Assembly (NCBI RefSeq): GCF_004210375.1 | Contig: NC_134829.1 | Span: 31,636,034 to 31,700,033, forward strand | Length of the DNA stretch: 64,000 nt | Origin: Tachypleus tridentatus | Taxonomy: Eukaryota > Arthropoda > Merostomata > Xiphosura > Limulidae | Direction: 5' to 3' | Shown here: positions 23,925 to 37,800 of the stretch, one piece after another | Layout of the letters: each line of letters opens with the position of its first letter | Position numbering within the stretch: the stretch's first letter is position 1 | Notes under the pieces: generated by a model | Told to the model about the DNA's origin: nothing | What the model saw: only the letters and a program-made list of their open reading frames with translations | Databases searched by the model: none | Translations under genes and position numbers: made by a program

Positions 23925-24534
23925 AATACCATTACGTTTCACTATCCCAGTAAATAGTGTTATACTAAGGTATATAAATAAATACTATTAAGTTTCACTA
24001 TCCAAGTAAATAATGTTATACTAAGGTATGTAAATAAATACTATTAAGTTTCACTATCCAAGTAAATAGTGTTATACTAAGGTATATAAATAAATACTAT
24101 TAAGTTTCACTATCCCAGTAAATAGTGTTATACTAAGGTATATAAATAAATACTATTAAGTTTCACTGTCCAAGTAAATAGTGTTATACTAAGGTATATA
24201 AATAAATACTATTAAGTTTCACTATCCCAGTAAATAATGTTATACTAAGGTATATAAATAAATACTATTAAGTTTCACTATCCCAGTAAATAATATTATA
24301 CTAAGGTATATAAATAAATACTATTAAGTTTCACTACCCACGTAAATAGTGTTATACTAAGGTATATAAATAAATACTATTAAGTGTCACTATCCCAGTA
24401 AATAGTGTTATACTAAGGTATATAAATTAATACTATTAAGTTTCACTATCCCAGTAAATAGTGTTATACTAAGGTATATAAATAAATACTATTAAGTGTC
24501 ACTATCCAAGTAAATAATGTTATACTAAGCTATT
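23925..24534 (+). repeat. 56-bp minisatellite, about 11 copies
   Basis: The unit contains ttaagtttcactatcccagt, aaatagtgttatactaagg and tatataaataaatac. Copies differ by few substitutions (cccag/ccaag, gtgtta/atgtta). It lies about 130 bases before the mariner at 24664. Confidence 0.96.
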
Positions 24535-24663
24535 CACTATATTTATTTTGTTGTTGTTTTATTGTGCTTTTTAATTTCTTTGTCGTATATGGATGTGTGT
24601 GTTTTTAGTTTATTGTGAAAGTTTTATTCTATTACACTTATATATTCTTGGTTTTATGACATA

Positions 24664-25553
24664 CGAGGTCTGTTCAAAAAATACGCGGACTGTTTGAATT
24701 GCGCGGCTCCAGTTGGTTCCAGGGGAATTCACTTGGTGTCGCTAGGTTCGCACAGATCAGCTGATTACGACGCCATTTCCCGATTGCAGATATCTTCATT
24801 TGTATATTAGCTACGCGGTTTTAAGTGAAGTGCGATTTTTTCGTTTGGCGGATTTCAGAATGAATGACCTGAAGGAGCAACGACTTGCTGTGAAATTTTG
24901 TGTTAAACTTGGAAAATCTACGACTGAAACGTTTGCCATGCTTAACACGGCTTACGGCGATGTTGCTATGAAGCGTGGCATGAACGTTTTAAGGATGGTC
25001 GACAGTCCATTGAAGATGATAAGCGTCCTGGACGTCCTTCCACGTTAACTGACGACCCACACGTCGACAAAATCAACACCCTGGTGCGGGCAAATCGACG
25101 TCTGACTGTCAGAGAGCTTGCTGAAGAGTGTGGGATATCAGTTGGATCTTGTTACGAGATTTTGACCAAAAAATTGAAGATGCACCGCGTTGCTGCGAAA
25201 TTTGTGCCTCAGAATTCGTGAGTTTTTGGCCAAATACTCGATCACTGTTCTTCCCCACCCCCCTACTCACCTGACCTTGCTCCTTGCGATTTTTTCTTGT
25301 TCCCCAAACTCAAAAGACCCTTGAAAGGAAGAAGATTTGAGACGATTCCCGACATTAAGGCAAATGCGACGAAGGAGCTGAAGGACATTACAAAAGAAGC
25401 GTACCAGGACTGTTTCAACAAGTGGAAACACCGTTGGGATAAGTGTGTGCGTTGGGGAGGTGAGTACTTTGAAGGGGTTCCAAACCTGTAACTTCTAAAT
25501 AAAGTACATTTTGTTTTATGACGTCAGTCCGCGTATTTTTTGAACAGCCCTCG
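24664..25553 (+). mobile_element. Internally deleted mariner element
   Basis: Inverted termini cgaggtctgttcaaaaaata and tttttgaacagccctcg sit between TA dinucleotides. The transposase starts at 24860 (MNDLKEQRLAVKFCVKLGKS). It changes frame near 25020, continues with GRPSTLTDDPHVDK and ISVGSCYEIL (helix-turn-helix region), and is then cut. It resumes with PPYSPDLAPCDFFLFPKLK, the block holding the third catalytic Asp, and runs to EYFEGVPNL. The first two catalytic positions are deleted, so it cannot be autonomous. Confidence 0.85.
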
Positions 25554-25559
25554 TATTAT

Positions 25560-27040
25560 AACTAAAAGTGATTGCATCTATTTTATATATATATTAATGT
25601 TTTTTGTTTTTATATCAAAAATATTCATGAACATATAGTACAAGTAAACACAGATACTAAGTTTAGCGTTTGTCTAGCCCACATAAATTTTAGTTAAGTT
25701 ATATCTTACACAAATATGATATTCTGTAAGTTGAGTTTGGTTTTAATTTTTAATTATTATTTTCTACTTTATTATCCAAAACAAGATGTCACTACGTTCT
25801 GAATTTTGATGTAAATCAAAGCTTTTGATCAATAGATTTTAATCTGGTGTTTTATTTGTTTTCACAGAAAGCAATAGATACTTCCTAAATACATACTATC
25901 TGTTTGAGATTTGTAATTCTTTATTATGTTAGGCTTAAACTTCAAGTAATATTATGGAATTATTCTCTCTTTTAGAAATTGTTAACCATATAAAAATATG
26001 TTGGACGATAAGAATATCATGAGACGAATTCTTTTATTTCCTGTTTCTAAATATATTAACTGATGTAATAAAAACTAACGGTAGCATCGATTTCGTCTAG
26101 ATGTCACTGTTGTGCTTTTCTGTAATACTATTTTCTTCCCGCTTGGTAACTGGTAAATATACAGATTCATATAATTATACTTTATTTGAAAGCAAGTTAA
26201 ATTGTTAAATTGATTATATTTCAATACGTTTATAACTATCTTATAAACAAGCGACATGATAATAGATGTTTTAAAGATTATCATAATAGATAAAGGGCGA
26301 TAGCAAAAAACGTCATTCAAGATATCTACAAGTACAAATAGTCGGGAAGATAAATTAATTGGTGACATTTCACGTTTTTTGAAAAAAAAAAACCCAAAAA
26401 ACTAATTTTTTGTACGTTTTACGTAGGATATAGAACAAAATAGGGTAATTTCCCTCTTAAAACATGAACAAGGACATTGCATTACTGTGTTTAATACAAA
26501 CCCAACAAAAGAAGACATTGTATATATTTTCGCGCTTTCTCTCACCATTCAATCAACTCAAATAAACATGATATATATATATATATATAGAGATAGATAG
26601 CTAGATAGATAGATTGACACACACACATCTATTTATATATAGAGAGAGATAGATGGTTTATGTTACCATCCAATCAGTATAATTAGTCATTATATGTATA
26701 CATTTCTTTGTCAGCACCCAAGCCAACACTAGGAGATAAATTCCAGTTTATATGAAATAAAAAAAAAGTGAAAAGAAATTCTTAAATCATAAGAATGACA
26801 AAAACTGAACTTGTAGCTTAATAAAACAAAAATGGATATTGAAACCATGTTATTAACAAAAGTAAACAATAAACCACGAGGAAAGAAATGAAAAACAAAC
26901 TGCAATTCACACTTTAGAACCAATATCCAAGGTTCTTTGAACATCCGATAAGTTAGTGCTTACTAATAACATATGAAAATATTATTTAGGTGAAACTGGA
27001 AGAAGTAATATTCTATATGAAAATTAATCTTCTTAGCAAT
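25560..27040. other. Intergenic sequence with one microsatellite
   Basis: Apart from the simple repeats at 26568-26655, no gene or element is recognised. Confidence 0.5.
26568..26655. repeat. Microsatellite cluster (AT, GATA, CA, GA)
   Basis: Runs of atatat, agatagatag, cacacaca and agagagagat follow each other. It is a simple-sequence patch in the intergenic region. Confidence 0.9.
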
Positions 27041-27273
27041 GTTTGTTTGTTTTGAATTTCGCACAAAGCTACTCGAGAGCTATCTGCACTAACTGTCCCT
27101 AATTTAGCAGTGTAAGACTAGAGGGAAGGCAGCTAGTCATCACCACCCACCTCCAACTCTTGGGCTACTGTTTTACCAACGAATAGTGGGATTGACCGTC
27201 ACATTATAACGCCCCAACGGCTGAAAGGGCGAGCATGTTTGATGTAACCAGGATTCGAACCCGCGACTCTCAG
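27041..27273 (-). repeat. Major SINE copy, head truncated
   Basis: The body is well preserved. The sequence stops soon after the B box (ggattcgaacccgcgactct). Confidence 0.88.
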
Positions 27274-27691
27274 TTAGTGCCGTTAGAGAACCAAGTAAGT
27301 TATATTTGTTGTTTCCAAATACATTTCTGATTAATTTCTTATTGACGATTCCTAGGTTTTCACCAAACAGAGTTTGTATATAATGTTACATCTTCAGAGA
27401 TTAGTCTGAGAGTTTAGAGAGGATAATAAATTACACAAAAGAACATAATAAACTGCTCGACAATGGTGACAACTTTACAGATTATGACGGAATTAATAGT
27501 ATAATGTCAAAATCTCACTTAGATTATAACTATATCATGAATTTAAGAAGGCAAAGTTAAAAATGTACTCATCGATTATAAATGGTGTATTTTTGTGTAT
27601 CATTAAATTGTTTTATTTTGAATGCATTTTACTTATAACAATTCTGTTTTCTACTCTTATTCTATTTTCCATGTATTTTATTTGTACATGT

Positions 27692-27811
27692 GTGGGTGTT
27701 TTTCTTATTGCAAAGCCGCATCAGGCTATCTGCTAAGCCCACCGATGGGAATCGAACTCCCAATTTCAGTGTTGTAAAACCGTAGACTTACCGCTGTACT
27801 AGCGAGGGGCT
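27692..27811 (-). repeat. Short SINE, second family
   Basis: Full length, with gggaatcgaactcccaattt as the B-box region. An inverted partner lies at 27917. Confidence 0.8.
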
Positions 27812-27916
27812 TATTTGTATGTACCAGACATTTGATTCTAAGTCACAAATAAAATTATAATTCTGTGATCCAACGTTTATTTGTAACACTAGTTTATCCC
27901 CTCTTTATTTTACCCC

Positions 27917-28035
27917 ACGTTAGTACAGCGGTAAGTTTATCGATTTACAACGCTAAAACTAGGGGTTCGATTCCTCTCGGTGGGCTCAGAAGATAACCCG
28001 ATGTGGCTTTGCTATAAGAAAAACACACAAACACA
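27917..28035 (+). repeat. Short SINE, second family
   Basis: Full length, from cgttagtacagcggtaagtt to ataagaaaaacacacaaaca. Confidence 0.82.
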
Positions 28036-28720
28036 TGCCACTTATTTTCCAAAATACTTACTGTAGTTATTTCCAAAATTTGATTTAATCTTTCTAAGTT
28101 GGTGATTATGCTGTATTGTAGCAATCAAAGTTAAACCTATACATATTTAATCAGCTTTTTTTGGGTCACATTGTCGAATAAACAAGTTAATATCAACAAA
28201 CAGTTCACTCATTCAAACATAACCGTTCCATACTATCTCTGACAAAACCCTTCGTCAGTGAGTTAATGATTTCCAAAATATAAACTGCCTAACACACTTG
28301 TATTAGAAATTTTGTTGAAATTTCACCACGTGAACATATAACGACTATTTTACTTTTTTCCTAAGAGAAAAACATCGGAGTTGTTGAAAAAAAGTTGTTG
28401 TTTACGATGTTCTAAAATAAATTACTGTTACTATTTTAATATGTTAAACTTTCGAGAAACTTTATCATGTTGAGGATTCTAACAAGACCTTATTGATTGA
28501 CCTAACGAAGATGACTTCATTAACAAATCAGTAATACATAGAAAACAAATTAATGGGAACATATTATCCAGAACACATGTTTCAATAAATATTCCACGAA
28601 TCACACATTATGTAAAATATGGAATGTCTTTGAGTCTCGTGCAACTACGTGTTTTTTTGTTTGTTATTGTTTTTTTCATACTAAGGTGTATTATCTAGTT
28701 TACGACTACTAAGAAGTAAC
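28036..28720. other. Downstream region of the transporter gene
   Basis: Probably includes the 3'UTR of the minus-strand gene. I found no clear AATAAA on the minus strand here. Confidence 0.4.
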
Positions 28721-28875
28721 TTATTTCAAAGTCTTATTCAAGTCATTTTCTTTGGAATCTTCTACCAAAAACGGCTGGACCTTAGGAGTGACATTTTCTT
28801 CCTCATTCGGAATGGTAATTATTATCTTTTCAGTGTTTTCCATGTCTTTAAGACTTAGTTGGCTCCCTCCTTTGT
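28721..28875 (-). pseudogene. Out-of-frame C-terminal tail of the DUR3-like protein
   Basis: Directly after the TGA, another frame is open to TAA at 28721-28723. It encodes an acidic, coding-like tail containing [15 protein letters not shown] and [19 protein letters not shown]. One extra A in the run of five A just before the stop would join the frames. This may be a homopolymer assembly error, a real truncating change in this individual, or 3'UTR that merely looks coding. Confidence 0.55.
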
Positions 28876-31800
28876 TCAGGTTTTTCCTTCAGGTGGCGCA
28901 AGATTTCCCGAAGCCTCGCGTATTTTTCTCGGCTCAACTATTGAATCACCTACGGTAGCATTTAAACGGCGCTGCTCTTTAAATGTCATCATTTCGTTAT
29001 ACAGGGGTATAATTATGATGAACAAAGCTGCCAGAAAAGCCCATGCTTGTGAAATCCTGACCCAGTGGCGGAAAGATGAGTGGTTTAGAACATTTGCAGC
29101 CACCATTCCAGCAGGCCAGATGATAATCAACACTAGGGTTAAAACCAGAGCGCCAGCGTTCGCTATCCATTTAGCACTACGAAACGTTTTTTCTACCTCT
29201 TCTAACGTTGGCCTATTTCCAAGTTTGTTAGCACCAGTTACGTTAAGTTCTCTGAAAAATGGAGACAAAGTTTCTCACTTACATACGTAAGAATAATTCT
29301 TACTGGAAATATCGAGAAATATTTATCTTAATACCTCTTACTTTAGTAGTAAGCATAATTAATAATATACATTAAAATTTATACCACATATATTAATATA
29401 TTCAAATTACCAAGAATTTTATAATTCATAATACTCGAATACACATCAAGTTTTATTGAATATACTTTCCTTGGCTTGAAGCTTGTACTAACTAGTCTCT
29501 GTAAGTTCATTAGGCTTAACTCCGAAAACTAAAGTGATTGCTAATTATGTATTTTACAGACATGCATATATAAATCGCAAAAAGGTGATATTCCTTAAAA
29601 CGTTACTTAATGATGGACAAAGATTTTCCATACACAACATTAGTCCTTTGCTTCGATCTTTCTTTTAGTATTTGTAGGCAATAAGTGGCTATGATTCAGT
29701 GTTGACACACACAAATTTACTTCTTTTTAAAAACTCATATAAAGCAATTCTGCACCAACGAATAGTGGAATTGGTCCATACTGCTAAAAGGGTGAACATG
29801 TTTGGTGGGAACATGCATCTCTCAGATTGTAAGTCGAGCGTCCTAAATGTCTGGCCATACTGGGCCTAAAGTATGCATTAAATCAGATTTAATACAGAAT
29901 AAAATAATATTCCATCAGCAGATTGTTTTTGATTAGTTTGTTTTTTGATTTTCGCGCAAATCCGCCAAACGAAAAAAATCGCACTTCACTTAAAACCGCG
30001 TAGCTAATACACAAATAAAGATATCTGCAATCGGGAAATGGCGTCGTAATCAGCTGATCTGTGCAAACCTAGCGACACCAAGCGGATTCCCCTGGAACCA
30101 ACTGGAGCCGCGCAATCCAAACAGTCCGCGTATTTTTTTAACAGACCTCGTACAGTTTGTTTTGTTTTTGAATTTCGCGCAAAAGCTACACAAGGGATAT
30201 CTGCGCTAGCCGTCCCTAATTTAGCAGTGTAAGACTAGAGGGAAGGCAGCTAGTCATCATCACCTATCGCCAACTCTTGGGCTAAATTTTTACCAACAAA
30301 TAGTGGGATTGATCTTAACATTATAAAGCCCCCGTGGCTGAAAGGATGAACATATTTGGTGTGACGGGGATTCGAACCCACGATTTTCAGATTACGATTT
30401 GAATGCCTTAACGATACCTGCAACGAGCCGGAATCCAATCACATTGAGCAAAATTTGACGTCTTGTAACAGTAATGAACACAAAGTTCAGTAGCAAAACC
30501 CGTTCACCTGCTCCAAGCAATAATACATAATCAAGAAAGATTTACATCTGGAAATGAGGTCAACAATGCATGTTGTTTCTAAGAGAAGGTTCCAGTAATA
30601 CTTCCCAATCAATCGTCACATATCTGAAGCACCTGGAAAAAGAAATTATTATTTATGCTATTGTATATAAACCAAACTGACCAATTAACCGGACCCAGTG
30701 CCTACAAATTTATTTGCTGTTGTATACTAGATGAACTATTGAAAACCTTCAAGGAAAAGTTTTTATGTAAAGTTATTGTCAAGGTGTGACAGATAAAACA
30801 TGAATGGACGTGGTGACATATACTTAAACAATATGGTGGAGGCTCTAAAATCGTTTTCACATAACATGCCCGACACTTTGTACAATTATAGAAGACAGTC
30901 AGTTGTGTTCCAGATAAATGATATGGTTTTATAAAAAATCTCTGTGGATGAACACTTTACTCTTATATTTGTTCAAAAACGGACACGACCTTAAGAAATT
31001 GTAAGATGTATGGCACCATTAGTGTAGAAACCAAAATATTCTAAAAATGGTAAACTATAAACGATAAATATCATCTATCAGATTAAAAGAAATGTGCTTT
31101 TCTCATGAGGCTTAGCATTCTCTATCCCATTCTGGTGAGAGGACTTCAGGGACTACAACAGTTTCTGCCAATTGTTCGTCAAAATAGAGCCAAAGAATTC
31201 CACGAAAACTTCAACAACAGACTCCTTGTTGGACTGTCTTCTGTAAAGAAGAAATGTTTATAACGTTCTGCTAAGCTGAACTAGGGATAAAAATCACCCC
31301 GAAGATATTTCTAACACTGCTTCATTGTATTAGCTATCGTCTGTATTGTCCTAGTATTGGTTTGGTTTCTTTTGAATTACGCGTAAAGCTACACGATGAC
31401 GACCTGCATTAGCCATCCCTAATTTATCAGTGTAATACTAGAGGGAAGGCAGCTAGTCATCACCACCCACCGCCAACTCTTGGGTTACTCTTTTTACCAA
31501 CGAATGGTTAGGTTGACTGTCACATTATAAAGTCCCCACGACTGAAAGAGCGAGCGTGTTGGGTGTGACGGGGATTCGAACCCACGACTCTCGGACTACA
31601 AGTCGAACGCCTTAACCCATCTGGCCATGCCGGGCACATATTCATGGCTGGTACGGGATACGGACGATGTCTCTCGAGGGTTTGAAAAAAAGGGACAGTG
31701 TCTCAAACAAATATTTTTTATAGTCTACCTTTTAATTTTTAAATTTAAAAATTTAATTTTTATAATTTTTTTGAAGACATGTTGGAAGTTTGTTTGTTTG

Positions 31801-34800
31801 TGATTTTAAGTTTATTTGTTTCAAAGTGAGAACTTAAATTATGTCAAGAAAATTACTTCAAAAGAGTGTTTGTTTCCAAGTGAGAATCTAATTTGGTAGA
31901 TAATGTGATAACTATAGTTTGTATTTTTTCAAGATGATAAATTACACATTGTTGCAAAAAAATTCGGTACTTTGTTACATAAAATTCACAATTGTTTTAA
32001 GATTATCATGATAATATCGTACATGGTGCCTAGTGTTAGACTGGTTAGTTAAAGAAATTGTAAAAAAAAGAAGACCCTATGCACAAAGTAATTATATCCA
32101 TCACTTTCTCAAAAAAAATGGGTTAAGAAATTGGAAACTTGTATTCTTTAAGTTTTTATTAATTACTTCTATCTTCATATCTCATGTATTTTTCTATATA
32201 ATTTAGTTGAGTTGTTTTTTTAAGTATTATTTAATGAAATACTAGCTCTCCTCTATTGGTTACTTCTGTCAAGACACAATGGCTGACAGTGGGTAGTGCT
32301 CTTCTTGTTATCACTAAAGCTATGGTAAGACTTTCAGCAAATGTTTATTACGTATGAAACTGTTATTTCGACTTCTGGTAGAAAAGTGAAGTATACAAGA
32401 GGATATTTAAAATATCATGCATCGTGAGATTAGATAGTCACCTATTTTGTGAATTAGTTATTATGAATTGTGATTAGAGAATTATGAGTGTTGTTAACAA
32501 GGCCATTTTTGTAATAATTTACGAAGTTAGTTTTCTCTTCCTGTTTCTTTTACTATGACTTTGCTTGTGGCGAAATTACATTCTCTAGTTAAGGATATGT
32601 TGTGGGAGATTCGGCCAGAATGGTGGAAGTGATTTCTCAATAGGTATAGTTGCTTTTCCGCCAGCAACGAACCTGTTAGATGAAACGTAGCATCCAACAA
32701 CAAAAAATATAATTCTAAATTATAATAAACGTTAATATAAAGAATATTAATATATAGAAAAATAAAAGGGGGCATATAATTAATTCAGACAAATGAATTA
32801 GTAAAATGTAATATCTTCTAAAACAGGGGTCGTCAACCGACAGCCGAAAACATCTGGACCTCAGTCCCCAAATGAAATATCATATCCATCCGGCCCGAGG
32901 TGGTCCTAAAAAAGAATTCAAGTTTGTAATTCTATCTCGCCCCCCCCGCTAGTACAGCCCAAAAATCAGGGGCTCGATTACCCTCGGTGGGCTCAGCAGA
33001 TAGCCCGATGTGGCTTTGCTATAAGGAAAACACAACTCTATCTCAGACCTGATTTCGAGCGACAAACAGCATCAATAATGTCTCGCATTAATCGCTGTGT
33101 CCTTTATTACATGAATATTACTTAAATAAACATTATTCATATTTCATTGTGTTTTATTATTATTTCTTTCATTTATTAGCTATAGAAATGAATGTGGCCT
33201 TCCATCCGTTCACAAACATGGTCTCTGGCCCCTGTGCGGAAAGAGGTTGCTGACTCCCTGTTTTAAAATCTAATTTTTATATTCAGCTGTATCTAGATTC
33301 AATTGCCATTTGAAGTTAATAAAATATTGTTTGTAAATTAGTTTTACTTTAAACGAAAGAAAAAAGTCCTTAAAACAGTTGGATCTTTGTTTTCCTTAAC
33401 GGGGCTGTTGTTGGCCAAGGAGCAAATAAACACATAATTTTTCTAATAATTCACTTATATTATAGAAACACTATGGCTACTATAGAGTAATAATATATAT
33501 ATACAACGTTTATACCGTGCATATAGCTCAGTCCATGGAAAAAGTGGATTGTCAATGTCTCTCGTACTCTCCCAGATTTCACTCTTTCGAGACGAATCCA
33601 TTCGAAAGTTCTGGATTATACTGACCACTATAGTTATTATTCCTCCGGATAGAATAGACACAACATTCCCCCACAGCATACTCTGTTCTTTACCTGTGTT
33701 AGAAGATATATAAAGTTCAATAGACTTCGAGCGGCTAGATTATATCAGCTGTTATACACTTTTTATTATCAATATCGCACATGCTATGAAACAGTCGTAC
33801 AATTCCCAATTACATTTCAAAGAAAATAACCATTATGCTATAGCGAAATATTCATTAATATAGATCTAATATTTCCTTATACACTCAAGGTAGCTAAACC
33901 ACTACATTCGAAATCCTTGGTTATCATTTTATCCATTGCTCAAAACATCCTCGGATTTTCTTATTTCATTTTATGTCTATTCAACTTAATCTCCCAGTCT
34001 ATTGACTTTTAATGTTAAAAATCGGTTTTTGATACCCGTGGAGGCACAGCTCAGGTAGCCCATTGTGTAGTGTTTGTGCTTAATAAGAGACAACCAAACT
34101 ATACAATGTAAAATATTAAAGAGTTTTAAAATTTTTGCTGTATATCGTGTACATAATTCACCCTACCGGTGTTTTTCAAAAAATGAATGGAGCTTAATCC
34201 CCCTTCATACTGAGAAGCTATAGACATCCATGTTGTTAGGCCTACAACAGAGCCACCTATCGCTCCAGCCATCATGGCGGCGCCTGTTAGTCTTTCAGAA
34301 AATACGCATAGAGTAATGGGAATCACAGCAGATCCAATAAGGACGCCCATGAAAAGATAGAGCCATCCCAAACTGATCTGAAATAAAGAAGAAAACAAAT
34401 CAATATTTAATGAAACATCAAAAGTGCTTTCAGAACGTTCGCTAAAAGCACTTATGCTATCATGTTTCTCATTTAATGATTAATATAAGATTTTACTATA
34501 CATGATTTTAAAAGATAAAAGCTGTTTTATTGAAATAACGATATGAGGTTACCAAGCGTTCCAGTTAAGTTCCTATACCTCCCGGTGACTCAGATATATG
34601 TTTGAGAGCTCATAACTCTCAAACTGATTTGATATTCGCTGTGGATATAGCAGAGGTACGTTCGATTTTTCTTTACATATTTTGTTGTTAAGGAAAAATC
34701 GAACGTACCTCTGCTTTATTCACAGCGAATATCCAAATCCGAGTTTGAGAGTTATGAGCTCTCAAACATATATCTGAGTCAAAAGACAGTAGCATAGCTT

Positions 34801-37800
34801 TCCTTTTCTTTCACTTCTTACCGTTAGAAGAAGACAAAGAAAAGGAAAGCTATGCTACTGTCTTTCTGTCACATTGGATTGCATATGGCCAATTACAGGA
34901 ATCGATTCTGGAAAAAGCTGTTACAAAGATTATAAAAGCCATATCTGTAAGGTTATTATTTTATTCTGGATCGCGTAATAAAATATTATAAACACAATTT
35001 ATGAAAGTATCACCTAAAGCTTTCGGGCTGTTACTTAAAGTACTAGATAAAAATTGTAATATTCTGTAACACTCTAGATACGTTGAAAACGTAGTAAAAT
35101 ATTAAATGTATGATTTATTAGTTAAACGAAACGTTTTGAAAAGGAGAGAGATAATGCTTTTCTATTTCAGTAAGATAACAATATCCATCACCTTGTGATT
35201 CAAGTGGTTCAACGGTAGGCTTATAAAGTTCGAAACCTTGTTTCCATACCTATGGGCCCGGCATGGCCAGGTGTCTTAAGGCACTCGACTCGTAATCCGA
35301 GGGTCGCGGGTTCGAATCCCCGTCACACCAAACATGCTCGCCCTTTCAGCCGAGGGGCGTTATAAGTGACGGTCAATCCCAATATTCGTTGATAAAAGAG
35401 TAGCCTAAGAGTTGGCGGTGGGTGGTGATGATAATCTACCTTCCCTCTAGTCTTACACTGCTAAATTAAGGACGGCTAGCGCAGATAGCCCTCGTTAGCT
35501 TTGCGCGTAATTCGAAAAACAAACAAACAAATCATACATATGGTTGTCACAATACAGATAGCCAATTGTGTAGCTTTGTGCTTAAATTTAACTACAAACA
35601 AAAGTGATTTCGAAACTGACAATAAAACAGCTAATCGGTAGAAAATGTGTAATTTTTATTTTGGCAGGATCACAGTTTAATTTCTTAGTGATCATAAAGA
35701 GACTATAAAGCTTTCAAAAAATAATTTAAAATGCTGCTGCTTACATTCTTTTTTCGACATAGCAAAATCTTTGTGTGTTTTTCTTATACCAAAGCCACAT
35801 AAGATTACCTGATGTATCCACCGAGGCTAATCGAACCCCTGATTTTAGCGTTTTAAATCCAAAGAAAAACACACAAGTAATAATACAATAGTTGATACAG
35901 CGAAACTCTGGTCATTAAAGAGTAGAATAGTGATTTTATTTTACAAAAATGGTTTATTGTACTTCATCTTCGGTAGAATCCTTTAGTTTGATTGTTTGTT
36001 TTTGAATTTCGCACAAAGCTACACGAGGGCTATCTGCGCTGGCCATCCTTAATTTAGCAGTGCAAGACTAGGGGGAAAGCAACTAGTCATCACCACCCAC
36101 CGCCAACTCTTGGACTATTCTTTTACCAACGAATAGTGAGATTGACCATCACATTATAAGGCGAGCAAGTTTGGTGGGGCAGGGATTCGAACCCGTGACC
36201 CTCAGATTACAAGTCAAGTGTCCCTGCCACCTGGCCAAGCTGGGTCAGGTTCCTTTAGTCAGGTGATCATACTCATATAATAATAGTGAAACATATACAT
36301 TTGTTGATTTATTATTTACTACAAAGGGCAAAAAGTGTTTCAGTTTGTTATTTTTAATATCTAATGCAATGTTTGGAAAATAACAAAATACAATATGACA
36401 TTAATAAGTCTAAAATAACTAAAAATGAAATAAATCAATAACTGAGATTTAAATGAATATTCTTGAAATATTTGAAAGAAAATTTTTAATCTTAATGTTA
36501 GAAAAGAGTGAAATATGCTTGAACGCAATTGCAGTTTAAACGCCTAGATCTATCAGTAGTTAACCCGTTTATTTAAATTTATTGTATTACGTGTATGAGT
36601 AATGTTTTATAAATAACCTTTGTCATTCATCATCCAGCACAGGTAACGAGTGTCGGTATTAAAGTAAAGGCCTCATTTAGTTATGTGTATGTGACATTCT
36701 TATAACATAGTCACATCGGGCTATCTGCTGTGTCCACCGAGAGGAATCGAGCCCTTAATTTTAGCGTTGTAAATCCGAAGACTTACCGCTGTTCCAGTAG
36801 GGGACATCATTTGGTTAACAAAAAGATGAATCTGAAGTGTTATTTTAACACACAGTTGATTTCAAATCCGTAATGGCTAAATCAAGAAGAACGTGAAAGA
36901 CGTTTACAGTTAGATTCCAGTGATTTTGTTTTCTTGTTATTCTAACAACAAAACCTGCTGTCTGGAGATGAGACCTATGTTTACAAAAATTGTGAAAAAC
37001 TTAAAATTAAGCGCACATAATATTTTAAACAGGCAAATATAATTTATAATTTCATAAGTAGTTTTTGTTTATACGGAGGCGGTATTCATCAGTGCCCTTT
37101 ATTAAGATTTTAAAATAATTTGAATGAACGACTACGTCAGATTCTCGAGTGTAATAAAGCAAAGCAAATGTTAGTTCTCCAACTAAATTTATTGTACTTG
37201 AACATGTCCCAGATTATTGCAACGTAGTCGTCCATTAGACCCTATAAAAAGCCAATGATGGGCAGTGTTATATTTGTAAAAAACGGCTGGATCGGGTTGA
37301 GAAAATTGTTATATAGAGGAGCGAACAACCTTTCAAGCTTCTTCGGTCATCGTCAGGTTCACAAAGAAAGAAAGAGGTAACTGACCGATAGCTGACCACA
37401 CGTTTGAAGGGGGTTGTGTAACTGAGTGTAGGAATATAGAGGGCGTACTTAGATGTTTGATAATATTTATTAATATAGGTTTAAAGGTGTTCCTTTGTAT
37501 TTGTTTATTTTGGGCTTGAGTTGTTGTATAAATAAGGCTTCTTTAATTTTGCGTTGTTTATGGTTGTTTCTTTATTTAGTATTTGGGTGTTTTCTATGGC
37601 TATATTGTGTTTATTTGATTTACAGTGTTCGAAAACGTGTGAAGATGACTTTTTGTGTTCTTTGAATCTGGTTTCCATTTTTCTACTTGTTTCTCCAATA
37701 TAGAAGTCGTGGAAGTTATCACTTTGTATTTTATAAATAATGTTGGTGTGGTGTTTGTCAGTGTAGTTTTTACACAGTATAGACCTCAGTTTTTTGCCTG

